Program-made: the position numbers and the translations under genes
Shown: positions 26,945-36,026 of the stretch, piece after piece
How positions within the stretch are numbered: the stretch's first letter is position 1
Layout of the letters: every line of letters starts with the position of its first letter
Source of the DNA: Nocardioides albus
GTDB taxonomy: Bacteria; Actinomycetota; Actinomycetes; Propionibacteriales; Nocardioidaceae
Direction of reading: 5' to 3'
Length of the DNA stretch: 64,000 bases
NCBI RefSeq assembly: GCF_014648255.1
Contig: NZ_BMQT01000005.1
Span: 1 to 64,000 of the forward strand
The notes under the pieces: model-generated
What the model was told of the DNA's origin: nothing
The model's database searches: none
Seen by the model: the letters and a program-made list of their open reading frames with translations, nothing else

Positions 26945-27169
26945 CCGGCGTACGACTCATAGATGTACAGATGGTGACGAGGTCCCTACAGCGTCGCCGC
27001 AGCTCGATCCGGCGCGCGTGAAATAGCGCCCCGATACCCAAACAGGTACTCGGGTGGGTAACTGCCGGGCGACTGGCTCGTTAGGATTTTCCGGAACGGG
27101 TAACGCATCTGTCGCGTCCCAGCGAACTGTGGTGACGCTGCGACGAGAGTCGTTGGAAGGGGGACACCG

Positions 27170-27850
27170 GTGACGTTGATCGCCGAAAGGGCAGTCACGA
27201 TCACTGAAGGCCTCGTCCACCTACGCGACCTGATGGCCTCCTACGCCAGGAACACCCCCGTCACCTCGGTCGCCGTCCTCGGAAATGCTCCGCTGGCCCC
27301 CAACGACGTCCGGGCGCAGACGATCGACGACTCGGATCTGGTCATCCGGGTCAACAGCTTCGTGCTGGACGCTCCCGGCCAACCGCGTGTCCAGGGATCG
27401 CGGACAGACGTGGTGGTCTGGAACCGGATCACCCGCCCGACGCAGTTCACCTTCGATCGCTATCGCGAGCGTCTCTACCTCCTCGCCGAGCCGATGCGCT
27501 TCCACGGTCGTCCCGAGGTGTGGCCGATGTCGTGGCCGCCCGATCTGGGGTTCGTGCCCCTCCCCAACGCGGAGGTGCTTCCCCGTATCGGCGATGAGCT
27601 CGACATCCCCTGGCGCACCGAGAAGCTGGCGCCGACCACGGGCTTCACGGCCGCATGGCTGGCGGTCAATCTGTTCCCGGAGGCCGACATACGACTGGCC
27701 GGATTCTCGTTCGTCGACGATCCCGCGCAGACGGAGTGGACCTATCAGGTCGGCGGGTCCTCGCCGGTGGCACGGGAGCACCGGATCGAGGCAGAGGCGC
27801 GTGTGATGACCGAATGGCTCAAGGAGGAACGGGTATCTCTATGGCGTTGA
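27170..27850 (+). CDS. GT29/sialyltransferase-like glycosyltransferase
   Basis: A 226-aa protein with the three sialylmotif-like blocks of family GT29. The L-like block is SVAVLGNAPLAPNDV to SDLVIRVNSF (about residues 33-64). The S-like block is LAPTTGFTAAWLAVN with AGFSF (about 153-181). The motif-VS pair H-x4-E is H203...E208. GT29 enzymes transfer nonulosonic acids from CMP-donors, and a complete CMP-pseudaminic acid pathway lies 12-19 kb downstream, so transfer of pseudaminic acid is a reasonable inference. GTG 27170 follows AAGGGGGA. It overlaps the next gene by 10 bp. Confidence 0.65.
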   Translation: MTLIAERAVTITEGLVHLRDLMASYARNTPVTSVAVLGNAPLAPNDVRAQTIDDSDLVIRVNSFVLDAPGQPRVQGSRTDVVVWNRITRPTQFTFDRYRERLYLLAEPMRFHGRPEVWPMSWPPDLGFVPLPNAEVLPRIGDELDIPWRTEKLAPTTGFTAAWLAVNLFPEADIRLAGFSFVDDPAQTEWTYQVGGSSPVAREHRIEAEARVMTEWLKEERVSLWR

Positions 27851-28215
27851 ACCGACTGCGCGGCGAGGTCATCAAGAAGGTCAGATCCGCTGCTGAGGCG
27901 GAGGAATCACGGGCCATCATCGAGGAGCTGCGGGCGATCACGGACCGACAGCGGGTCCGCATCGGCGACCTGGAGCGCGAGCTCGCTCGGGTCAGCCCGC
28001 AGGTGGCGGCTCTCGAGGCGCGTCTGGAGAGCCTGCGCGAAGTCGTCGAGCGCGGTCACCTCGGGACGACCGGACCGTCGGGCGGGAACGTCGACACCGC
28101 CTCGATCTGGGCCGAGATCCAGCGTCAACAGGAGCAGGTGCGCGCCCGCATCACCGCAGCCACGCGTTTCGAGGAGCGGTTGCGACGACTCGAGGACGGC
28201 AATCGCGTTGGCTGA
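27841..28215 (+). CDS. Small coiled-coil protein
   Basis: A 124-aa helical, charged protein with an apparent coiled coil over about residues 10-70 (leucines in heptads in IIEELRAITDRQRVRIGDLE) and a second helix near 92-120. No catalytic motif. It is translationally coupled between the GT29-like enzyme and the GT2 enzyme, so it may hold these transferases together or help determine chain length; that is inference. Confidence 0.65.
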   Translation: MALNRLRGEVIKKVRSAAEAEESRAIIEELRAITDRQRVRIGDLERELARVSPQVAALEARLESLREVVERGHLGTTGPSGGNVDTASIWAEIQRQQEQVRARITAATRFEERLRRLEDGNRVG

Positions 28216-30511
28216 GGACAGGTCGCGGCCCGGACTGAGCGTCGTCATTCCGTTCCACAACGTGGAGCCGTACTTCCAGACGTGCTTGGAGTCGCTGCGG
28301 ACCCAGACCTTCTCGGACTTCGAGGTGGTCATGGTCGACGACGCGTCCACTGACGGATCCGCCGAGATCGCGGACCGGTTCGCTTCGATCGATCCCCGGT
28401 TCCGGGTGGTCTCCTCGGCGAAGGTCGGCGTCGGCGTCGCCCGGAACATCGGCGTCGAGAACAGTAGCGGCGACCTCCTGGCGTTCGTGGACGCCGACGA
28501 CTACGTGCCGGAGTATGCGTACGAGCTCATGACCGAGACGTTGGCCAAGACGGGCTCCGACTTCGTCGCGGGCAACGCGCGCCGTTTCGACTCGGTGTCG
28601 GTGTGGCAGTCGTGGTCTCACCGGCGGCCGTTCGTCACCACCCGCCTGGCCACGCACTGCCGCCGGACCCATGTCCTGGGCATCGATCGCTACATCTGGA
28701 ACAAGGTCTATCGGCGCGACTTCTGGGACTCGGCCGGCCTCAGCTACCCGGACATGCTCTACGAGGACTATCCGGTAGCCCTGGCCGCGCACATCCGCGC
28801 CCGGCAGGTCGATGTCCTCGCCGAGCCGATCTACTACTGGCGGCACCGTGACGGCGGAGAGGCGTCGATCACGCAGAGCCACTGGCATCTCGACAACCTC
28901 GAGGACCGCGTACGTTCTGCCGAGATGCTGTTCGAGATGGTCGAGGAGCACGCTCCCTACCTCGCCGACCTGGTGAAGTCGCACCTCACCGCGACGGACG
29001 TCCAGGTGCTCGCCCGGTCGATCGAAGACCATCCGGCCGACGAGGCCGGCCGCATCTTCGACCTCGCCGCGCGCTACCTGGCGCGGATCGACGACAAGAT
29101 CCTCGACCGCCAAGGACCGTACGAGCGACTCGTGTTCGACCTGCTGAAGCGTCGTCGACGTGGCGCGCTCACGGAGCTGACCCGCTACCGAGCCGAGAAC
29201 GGCACCCAGGCGCCTCTGGCCCGACGGAGGGACGGCTGGTACGCGAAGCTCCCTTCCTTCGAGGACCCCGCAGTCGGGGCCCCCGACTCGCTCTTCCGCC
29301 TGGCCCCGGCCTACCTGAAGCCCAAGGCCGTGGCGACGGAGGCATGGTGGAGCGGGTCCCGGGTCGCTGTCCGGGTCAACATCGGTGTCAACACCCTTCC
29401 GCTCGCGCCACGAACGCGCTTCAAGGTGTGGCTGCAGAGCCCTGCCGGCGTCAAGGTCCCGGTCGACCACGTGTCGAGGCCGCGGGCGATCGCGTTCGGG
29501 CAGACGGACAGGTCCACGCTCGAGCTGAGCATCGACCCATCCCGCCTGTCGGGCGACCGCCAGTGGCGTCTCATGGTCAGCCTCCGCAACCGCGACGTTC
29601 GCGACGTGATCCAGGTGGCGACGTCGGGAGACGGGCGGGAGCGGTGGCAGGGCTGGCGGCGTATCGGCAACCGCTGGTGCCGCCCCGGACGGCTCCCGGG
29701 TGGTTTCGGGATCACGGTTCGCGACCTTCCGGACGCGTGGGTGGACCACACCACGGACCTCGGCGACGAGATCGAGATCCGGGGTGCGTTCCGCGGACAC
29801 GCGCCCGAGCATGCAGAGCTGACGCTCACCGACCGCAGCGGTTCGGTGGCGACTCATCCGTTGACGATCGGCGACCGGGGCGACCGAGGCATCACCCCGT
29901 GGCGGTTGACGGTGCCCGTCGACGCCGTCCTGGAGAAGTCCGGGATGGACATGCCCATGGAGGAGATCGTGCCGACCCGGGTGAAGCTGGTCCGGAAGGG
30001 GCGTACGTCGCCACTACCCGTTCATCCGGACTTCCTCGGTTCTCGATCCCTGATGAAGGGCCGCGCCGTAAACGCCACCCGCGACCCGAACGGCTCCTTC
30101 GTCATCACCGCGGCCCACGACCGTCCGGTCGTTCACGACGCGTGGTGGCAGGCCGATGAGCTGATCCTGCGTGGTCCGGACGGTCCCCGGCTGGAGTCCA
30201 CCGGAGCGGTGCTCCGGACCTGGCCGACTCCGACGAAGCCCCTCGATGTCTCGCTGGACGTGGTCGATCGGGACGGGGTCTTCCTGATCACCGTGCCCGT
30301 GGAGGCGGTACGCAGCGCCGCGGCCGATCACGGTGGGTGCGCGACGTCGTCGTGGTCGTTGCTGGACGCCCGCGAGCACAAGCCGATCGTGGTGTCCCGT
30401 GAGCTCGGTGAACGGGTGCCTCAGCCCGCCGCTCACGAGCCCGCGAAGCTCGAGTTCGGCTGGTCGGACGAGATCCATCTGAGGCTAGTGGCGCGTCCCG
30501 GAAGTTCCTAG
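28208..30511 (+). CDS. GT2 glycosyltransferase with C-terminal beta-rich modules
   Basis: A 767-aa protein. Residues about 9-225 form a GT-A glycosyltransferase of family GT2 with VVIPFHNVE, VDDASTDGS and the metal motif DAD (95-97). A helical linker (about 240-340) follows, then at least two beta-rich repeats starting near EAWWSG and DAWWQADELILRG, like those in the TagF fusion at 54626. TTG 28208 overlaps the upstream stop. It probably adds a sugar in wall-glycopolymer synthesis. The stop codon sits inside a 23-bp inverted repeat. Confidence 0.8.
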   Translation: MAEDRSRPGLSVVIPFHNVEPYFQTCLESLRTQTFSDFEVVMVDDASTDGSAEIADRFASIDPRFRVVSSAKVGVGVARNIGVENSSGDLLAFVDADDYVPEYAYELMTETLAKTGSDFVAGNARRFDSVSVWQSWSHRRPFVTTRLATHCRRTHVLGIDRYIWNKVYRRDFWDSAGLSYPDMLYEDYPVALAAHIRARQVDVLAEPIYYWRHRDGGEASITQSHWHLDNLEDRVRSAEMLFEMVEEHAPYLADLVKSHLTATDVQVLARSIEDHPADEAGRIFDLAARYLARIDDKILDRQGPYERLVFDLLKRRRRGALTELTRYRAENGTQAPLARRRDGWYAKLPSFEDPAVGAPDSLFRLAPAYLKPKAVATEAWWSGSRVAVRVNIGVNTLPLAPRTRFKVWLQSPAGVKVPVDHVSRPRAIAFGQTDRSTLELSIDPSRLSGDRQWRLMVSLRNRDVRDVIQVATSGDGRERWQGWRRIGNRWCRPGRLPGGFGITVRDLPDAWVDHTTDLGDEIEIRGAFRGHAPEHAELTLTDRSGSVATHPLTIGDRGDRGITPWRLTVPVDAVLEKSGMDMPMEEIVPTRVKLVRKGRTSPLPVHPDFLGSRSLMKGRAVNATRDPNGSFVITAAHDRPVVHDAWWQADELILRGPDGPRLESTGAVLRTWPTPTKPLDVSLDVVDRDGVFLITVPVEAVRSAAADHGGCATSSWSLLDAREHKPIVVSRELGERVPQPAAHEPAKLEFGWSDEIHLRLVARPGSS

Positions 30512-30650
30512 GCGCTTCGCGCCGCCATGGCACGCACGTCGCGGCGTTGGCGCCGCTCGGAAGACGCCCGGTATGACTTCGCGACGCCTGCCTTGCGATG
30601 CACGCACCCTGACGACGCCAAGCATCCAGGAACTTCCAGGACGCGCCACT
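30487..30650. repeat. Long inverted repeat between convergent genes
   Basis: Arms 30487-30509 and 30628-30650 are 23-bp inverted copies with a single mismatch, each holding a GGAAGTTCC/GGAACTTCC core. They are 118 bp apart. The left arm covers the end of the GT2 gene. The element separates it from a convergent gene ending at 30691, so it may act as a terminator, or be a remnant of a mobile element; the intervening sequence codes for nothing recognisable. Confidence 0.7.
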
Positions 30651-30690
30651 GCGCCGGCCACGCCCGCCGAGGTGTGACCGGCACGAGCGG

Positions 30691-32325
30691 CTAACGCCGG
30701 ATCGCGCGCCGGAGCCGGCCGAGGGCCCGTCGGAGCAGCCGAGCCGCGCGTCGAGCCCCGGGGAGGCGTCCGAGGCGAGCACGGGCCCGCCCGGGGACGG
30801 TCGAGGCGCGCTGGGCGACCCGGCTGATCGAGGTGGCCTCGCGAGCGCTCAGCTGCTCCTCCAAGTCCTTGATCCGGCCGTTCAGGGCCGCGACGTCGCG
30901 TCGGGCTGCTGTGCGGACCTCATGGGTCATCGTCTGGCGCTGACGCATCTGCTGCTTGAACCAGGTCACCTGACCGCGAAGCGCCTCGTTCTCGTCCAGC
31001 AGCTTCCGCAGCTCGCTGGTGTCTGCCTCTGCCGGCGACGTCCGGCGTGCGAACACCGGAGTCATCCCGTTCGACGAGAGCGCGGCCTCGCGCCGGCCGC
31101 GTACCTGACGTACGTCTGCCGGGGTCGTCACCGTCTCGACGGTCGCGGCGAGCAGGACGGTGAGCTCGTCCCGCCCGCGGCCGGCGGGCCAGGGGTGACG
31201 CCACCCGGCGACACAGAGGTAGGCAGCGAGCTCGTCCAACAGCCCCAGGAAGATCTCCTCGGCGGTCTCACCGAGCTTCACCGCCGAGTCGTGGAGAGGG
31301 ACGACCTGGCCGGCATCGAGGCCGATCTCGTCGGCCTGGAGACCGCGCCATCGCTCAGGGTCACCGTCGACCGCGTCGCGCAGCCGGCGTACGTGGCGGC
31401 GGAGTCCTGCGGCGTCCCGTCGTGCCGAGTCGCGCATGGCCTCGACCAGCCAGGACCGGTCGGGAGCGGTCCAGGACGTCTCGTTGCCGCTCCGATCGAC
31501 TCCCAGGACCGCGGGGATCGCGTCGGCGGTTCGCGTCACCAACCAACCACCGGCCGCTGCCGCGGTCCCCAAGGTGTCCAGAGCCTGCGCCAGGACGGGC
31601 TGGAGCTCGCGCAGCGTGGGGGTGTCGACGGGGCGGCCGTGAGCGATGGCGAGCGCCACCGTACAGGCGTCAGGCGTCGCGGCCAGGGTGGGCGCGTCCA
31701 CGTCGGGCCACAGGGTGTAGCCGCGACCTGCGAACCGCGCGCTCGCGTCCGCGAGGCCGCGCGGGTGGGCACGATCGTGGATCGGGAACGACCAGTCGGC
31801 GTCCTCGTTGGAGGCTTCGGGTGTGACGGCCCTGAGCTGTGCCAGCGGGGACCCGGGGTTGGGGACGACCACGCTCAGACGAGCGTCGCGTGTGGTGAGA
31901 CGGGCGAGGTGCACCGAGATCGTGTGCCAGTCCACCGGGGCCGCGTCGATCGTCGTGACCCGTCCCAACCCGTCCAGCGCGAGCACGGCGTCGGCCGGCT
32001 GGTCGGGGGTCCAGGAGCGGAGGTCGCCGCAGACGACGTCGACCGTCCTGTCGGCGTACCGCTCGGAGACGAGCTGCGCATCGGTGTGTGTCCGGAGGAC
32101 GAGGGTCGTCCTCGAGGCCAGGCCGACGACGGCATCGAGCAGGTCGAGGTGGTGCGGACCGACGACGAGGAGGTGCGCGGCATCGCTCGCGGTCGCGACG
32201 GCGAATCGGGTCAGGACCGGCCCATGAGGGAGCGCTCGTGCATCGGTCAGGTCCGACCAGTCGTACATGTCTCCCGAGACGACCTCGTAGGCGGCGCTCT
32301 TCGCGACGGTGTCGATGTCGTTCAT
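30691..32325 (-). CDS. Methyltransferase-like protein with C-terminal coiled coil
   Basis: A 544-aa protein. The N-terminal ~220 residues look like a divergent class I SAM-methyltransferase fold (LLVVGPHHLDLLDAV, VVCGDLRSWTPDQPADAV). The middle part (220-420) is helical and unrecognised. Residues about 425-500 form a coiled coil (ELRKLLDENEALRGQVTWFK), and the end is strongly basic (RRALGRLRRAIRR). ATG 32325 overlaps the upstream stop (ATGA). It is last of a five-gene minus-strand operon. Activity is uncertain. Confidence 0.55.
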   Translation of the reverse strand: MNDIDTVAKSAAYEVVSGDMYDWSDLTDARALPHGPVLTRFAVATASDAAHLLVVGPHHLDLLDAVVGLASRTTLVLRTHTDAQLVSERYADRTVDVVCGDLRSWTPDQPADAVLALDGLGRVTTIDAAPVDWHTISVHLARLTTRDARLSVVVPNPGSPLAQLRAVTPEASNEDADWSFPIHDRAHPRGLADASARFAGRGYTLWPDVDAPTLAATPDACTVALAIAHGRPVDTPTLRELQPVLAQALDTLGTAAAAGGWLVTRTADAIPAVLGVDRSGNETSWTAPDRSWLVEAMRDSARRDAAGLRRHVRRLRDAVDGDPERWRGLQADEIGLDAGQVVPLHDSAVKLGETAEEIFLGLLDELAAYLCVAGWRHPWPAGRGRDELTVLLAATVETVTTPADVRQVRGRREAALSSNGMTPVFARRTSPAEADTSELRKLLDENEALRGQVTWFKQQMRQRQTMTHEVRTAARRDVAALNGRIKDLEEQLSAREATSISRVAQRASTVPGRARARLGRLPGARRAARLLRRALGRLRRAIRR

Positions 32326-33161
32326 CCAGTGATCTCCCATCCGAAGAGTGCGCGCAGCTCGGCCGGAGACGCCATCGCGTCCAGCCCGAGCTCGCGCACG
32401 GTGGTGGCGCGTACTTCCTCTGCGTCGGTCTTTACGCCGTGGAACTCCGGAAACAGCCGTCTGGCCTGCTCGTTCCCGTCCCTCACGCTGGCGTCCCTGA
32501 CGTCGGAGAAGGTCATCGGGTCGCCGTAGACCGCGACCTCGGAGCCGACCGAGGCGCCGTAGAAGATCGCCGTGGTCAGCCGGTTCGAGGCGACCCGACG
32601 GTGACGGATCTGCTCGGCGTACTGCTTGTGCAGGAAGCGGGTGTCCGTGCCCTGCCGCAGCGTCCCGCGGCGGCCGTGGCAGATGACTCGGAAGCCGGCG
32701 TCCTCGTAACGGCGACGGACCTCCGGCATCTCGTACTCGATCCAGTAGAGGCAGACGGTCACCGGACCGTCCTCGGTGTCCCGGATCTCAGCGATCAGCC
32801 GGTCGTGATCGCCGCTGACCTGGCCGTGGTCCCAGGTGTGGAACGGGTAGAAGATCGTTCCCTCACGTTCGGCGGCCTCTGGGACTGGCTCGGTGTCCTT
32901 CTTGAGCTCGAGCAGGTAGTTCCACGGCGCGCCGATCACGGCGTAGTCACGCCAGCCGATCGCCTGCGCTCGGCGCAGGTTCGCGTGCGACCAGACGAAC
33001 TTCGGGAACCCGTAGGGCGGAGCATGACCCGGACCGAACCCATGGAGAAGGTTCCAGCCGTGCTGGAGCACACCCCAGATCGGACGCGGCTCCTCGAAGG
33101 AGAGGCCGCAGTACTCCGACAGGATGTGGGCGTGTCCGTACCAGTGATTGCTCGTGTCCAA
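32322..33161 (-). CDS. Unrecognised protein of the glycan operon
   Basis: A 279-aa soluble protein. It contains paired-aromatic stretches (WGVLQHGWNLLHG, IFYPFHTWDHG) and a C-terminal segment RRVASNRLTTAIFYGASVG ending VAVYGDP, which looks like the nucleotide-sugar half of a GT-B glycosyltransferase. I cannot assign a family. It lies 37 bp after the methyltransferase gene and overlaps the following gene by 4 nt, so it acts with the same operon. Confidence 0.55.
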   Translation of the reverse strand: MDTSNHWYGHAHILSEYCGLSFEEPRPIWGVLQHGWNLLHGFGPGHAPPYGFPKFVWSHANLRRAQAIGWRDYAVIGAPWNYLLELKKDTEPVPEAAEREGTIFYPFHTWDHGQVSGDHDRLIAEIRDTEDGPVTVCLYWIEYEMPEVRRRYEDAGFRVICHGRRGTLRQGTDTRFLHKQYAEQIRHRRVASNRLTTAIFYGASVGSEVAVYGDPMTFSDVRDASVRDGNEQARRLFPEFHGVKTDAEEVRATTVRELGLDAMASPAELRALFGWEITG

Positions 33162-33198
33162 GTGTCAGTCTCCGAGAGCTAGCGAACGTCGTGCAGGT

Positions 33199-33951
33199 TC
33201 AACGATGAGGTTTGAGTGCCGTTACCAGCACCGAGGAACCGAACGGAAGATCGAGCGCGGGCAGGAGCCGCTCGTCGATGCGGGTGGCACCCAGCAGGAG
33301 CCGTTCGATCGCGGGGGAGACCTCGGGGAGCGGGGCGACAGCGCCGTCGGGAAGCTGCTGGACAGCGCCTGCGTCGCGCTCCTTGAACCGCGTGACCAGG
33401 CGCTGAGCGGCGAACATCGGGAACGTGCCGGTGAAGCCGTACGTCGCGCGCAGCGGCACGAGTCCCGCGCCCCGGACCGCTTCGACCGCCCGCCGCCGGG
33501 TGTAGCGCCGGTAGTGGTGGTTGTGGTCGTCGTGGCTGGTCCAGGCCCAGGCGTACGCCGGCACGGACATCAGGAAGCGGCCGCCGGGAGCGAGGACGCG
33601 CTCGATCTCGGCCAGCGCGGTGGCCTCGGGGTCGCAGTGCTCGATGACGTCGAAAGCGGCCACCACGTCGAAGGAGCCGTCGGCGAAGGGCAGCCCGGTC
33701 GCGGAGCCGCACACGCCGCCCTCAGCCAGCCCGCGCGGGTCGACATCGAGCGAGACGTGCTGCTCGGCGGTGCCTTCGAGCCAAGTCACGCTGGGTCCGT
33801 CGGCGCTGCCGACGTCGAGCAGGCGGCGCGGGGTCCCGACGTACGGCTTCATGACGGTCTCGAGGATCCGGGTGCGCGCCCGGTACCACCAGTAGTCGCT
33901 CTGGGCGATCGAAGGGGACCCGCCGACTGCCTGCTTGTCCGTCTGGATCAT
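33199..33951 (-). CDS. Class I SAM-dependent methyltransferase
   Basis: A 250-aa methyltransferase with motif I LDVGSADG (45-52), the acidic motif DVDPRG, and motif IV FDVVAAFDVIEHC. Probably methylates a sugar or lipid-linked glycan. ATGA overlap with the upstream epimerase gene. Confidence 0.82.
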   Translation of the reverse strand: MIQTDKQAVGGSPSIAQSDYWWYRARTRILETVMKPYVGTPRRLLDVGSADGPSVTWLEGTAEQHVSLDVDPRGLAEGGVCGSATGLPFADGSFDVVAAFDVIEHCDPEATALAEIERVLAPGGRFLMSVPAYAWAWTSHDDHNHHYRRYTRRRAVEAVRGAGLVPLRATYGFTGTFPMFAAQRLVTRFKERDAGAVQQLPDGAVAPLPEVSPAIERLLLGATRIDERLLPALDLPFGSSVLVTALKPHR

Positions 33952-34958
33952 CGGATGGAGATCTCGCTCACGTGGGTCGGGAGTGCGGAGGTGCCGGCAG
34001 CGTAGGCCGCCGCGATCTCATCGGCGGTGCGACGCACGCCGACGGAGAAAGGTGTCTGCGACCGCTGCCCGAGCTCCGGCCAGACGACGCTGCGGACCCG
34101 CAGGTCGCGGGTGTGGCTGGGGGTGCCGGCCCCCGGGAGCCGTAGCCTGGCGCGGCGTCTGAAGACTCGGTTGGTCTCTCCGACGACGGCTGCGAGGGTC
34201 ACCCCGGTGCCGGTGGCGAGGATCTTGACGACCGCGTTCGTCCCGGAGCGCCGGGCCTGCTCGGGAAGGCCGTCGAGGGCGCTGACGACCATCTCGGCGC
34301 AGTCACCGACGTAGAGATAGTCCCGGATCGTGTCGAAGGAGACCCAGACCGGCAGCGGGGTGCCCCGCAGGTGAGCCAGGCACAGCTGCGAGACGAGACC
34401 CTGGGGCTTGGAGAGCGCCTGGCCGGGCCCGTAGAGGTTGGTGATCCGGCCGAGCAGCGCGACGGCTCCGGTCTCGGCGCAGAACTCGGTCAGCGCCTCC
34501 TCCATCGCCAGCTTGGCCCTGCCGTACGCCACCAGCGGCCGAGGCTCGGAGTGCTCGGTGAACGGGGGATCGGACGAACCAGCGTAGACGCCTCCGGCCG
34601 AGGAGGCGAAGAAGAACCCGAGGCGGATGTCGGGCCGCAGCGCCGTACGCAGGTCCCCGAGCACCTCGCGGAAGAGCGACACCTCGGTCGCGAGCTCGTC
34701 CGCCGGCGTGGCCACGATGCCGGCGCCCGCGCACCAGGCGATGTTCACCCGGCCGCCGGCCGCGGACGCCGAGCCGAGGAACTCGGTGAGCTCGGACCTC
34801 AACACGTCGCGGGCAGCGATCGGGTCGTGCCACGGCACGCTCACCGTGCTGACCGGTGCCCCCGACCGCTCCAGGGCGGCGCGCACGTGACGACCGAGCA
34901 GGCCGCCACCACCGACGACGAGCGTCGGCGGTCTGCTCGAGGAGCCGGCTTCGGTCAT
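33948..34958 (-). CDS. NAD-dependent epimerase/dehydratase (extended SDR)
   Basis: A 336-aa Rossmann protein with GGGGLLGRH (16-24) in place of the usual GxxGxxG, a serine block SSAGGVYAG and the catalytic YGRAK (Tyr/Lys). Likely acts on a nucleotide-sugar. It sits in 4-nt overlaps with both neighbours in the minus-strand glycan operon. Confidence 0.8.
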   Translation of the reverse strand: MTEAGSSSRPPTLVVGGGGLLGRHVRAALERSGAPVSTVSVPWHDPIAARDVLRSELTEFLGSASAAGGRVNIAWCAGAGIVATPADELATEVSLFREVLGDLRTALRPDIRLGFFFASSAGGVYAGSSDPPFTEHSEPRPLVAYGRAKLAMEEALTEFCAETGAVALLGRITNLYGPGQALSKPQGLVSQLCLAHLRGTPLPVWVSFDTIRDYLYVGDCAEMVVSALDGLPEQARRSGTNAVVKILATGTGVTLAAVVGETNRVFRRRARLRLPGAGTPSHTRDLRVRSVVWPELGQRSQTPFSVGVRRTADEIAAAYAAGTSALPTHVSEISIR

Positions 34959-35953
34959 TCGAGGCGACCGGGCACGGGGCCGTCGCGGAGCGGACCGTTG
35001 GCCGGGTCGCTGACGACCACGTACAGCGGTTTGCCCATGGCCATGTTGACGGCCATGCCGAGGTATTCGGCGATCACCCCGAGGGTGAGCATGATCGCGC
35101 CGGAGCAGACCAGGATGGCCGCCATCAGGGAGGTCCAGCCCTGGACGTCGACGCCGCCGGCGAGACGAGCGACGACGAGGGCGACCGCGAGCACGATGCC
35201 GGAGGTGGCGAGCAGCGCCCCGCAGACGCTGACCGTACGCAGCAGACGCGTGCCGCCGGTGAGCACCATCCGCCAGAAGTGGGACATCAGCGAGCGGTAG
35301 CTGTAGCCGGAGGGCCTCTCGCCCTCCTCGCGCAGCTCCACCGGGCACGTCGCCACGTCGGAGATGACCCAGCTCAGCGCGACGTCGAGGTAGACCCCGT
35401 TGGCCGCGTAGGCGGACACGCTGCGGCCGTACTCGCCCAGGATCAGCCGGAAGCTGTTGAACTGCCGGGCGCGTCCGCCAGGCATGACGCGGTCGATGAG
35501 GACCTTCGATCCGCGCGAGGCCAGGTTGCGCACCGGCCCGTGGGGTGCCGGGTTGGTGGGGCGGGCGTAGACGAGCGCGGCCTGCTCACCGAGCGCGGTG
35601 TCCAGCATCGGCAGGATGTACGCAGGGTCGTGCTGCCCGTCCTCGTCCATCGTGACGATCCAGTCCGAGCCGGAGGAGGCCAGGCCGGCCAAGGTGGCGG
35701 CGTGCTGGCCGAAGTTGCGGCTCAGCCAGACCGGGCGAACGATGTCGTACTTCTCGGCGAGCTGTCGCATGGCCACGTCCGAGCTGTCCGGACCGTGGTC
35801 GTGGACCAGCAGGACCTCGGTGACGCGTCCCTCGTGGCCGTTCGGGGTGACGAACGGTTCGGCGAGCTCGACGATCTCGCTCACCACGTCCGGAAGTGTC
35901 TCGGCACCGCGGTAGACCGGGATGACGACGGAGACGGTGTGGGTGAGGGACAT
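34955..35953 (-). CDS. GT2 polyprenyl-phosphate glycosyltransferase (GtrB/DPM1-like)
   Basis: A 332-aa enzyme. The GT-A domain begins VSVVIPVYRG and has the metal motif DED (103-105) in the QHDP context typical of dolichyl/undecaprenyl-phosphate glycosyltransferases. Two transmembrane helices follow at about 240-262 and 275-298. It should load a sugar on undecaprenyl phosphate for use by a GT-C enzyme, and such a candidate is divergently encoded at 36027. First gene of a five-gene operon, with a leaderless ATG. Confidence 0.85.
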   Translation of the reverse strand: MSLTHTVSVVIPVYRGAETLPDVVSEIVELAEPFVTPNGHEGRVTEVLLVHDHGPDSSDVAMRQLAEKYDIVRPVWLSRNFGQHAATLAGLASSGSDWIVTMDEDGQHDPAYILPMLDTALGEQAALVYARPTNPAPHGPVRNLASRGSKVLIDRVMPGGRARQFNSFRLILGEYGRSVSAYAANGVYLDVALSWVISDVATCPVELREEGERPSGYSYRSLMSHFWRMVLTGGTRLLRTVSVCGALLATSGIVLAVALVVARLAGGVDVQGWTSLMAAILVCSGAIMLTLGVIAEYLGMAVNMAMGKPLYVVVSDPANGPLRDGPVPGRLE

Positions 35954-35960
35954 CGCTAGG

Positions 35961-35966
35961 AAAATA
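35961..35966 (-). promoter_or_regulatory. Probable -10 box of the minus-strand glycan operon
   Basis: Read on the minus strand, TATTTT ends 7 nt before the ATG at 35953. It is AT-rich against a very GC-rich background. Confidence 0.5.
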
Positions 35967-36026
35967 GCGCATCCGGAGGGGGTTCGGTGTACTTGGTGTA
36001 GGCGATTTGTTGGCATGATCACCCGC

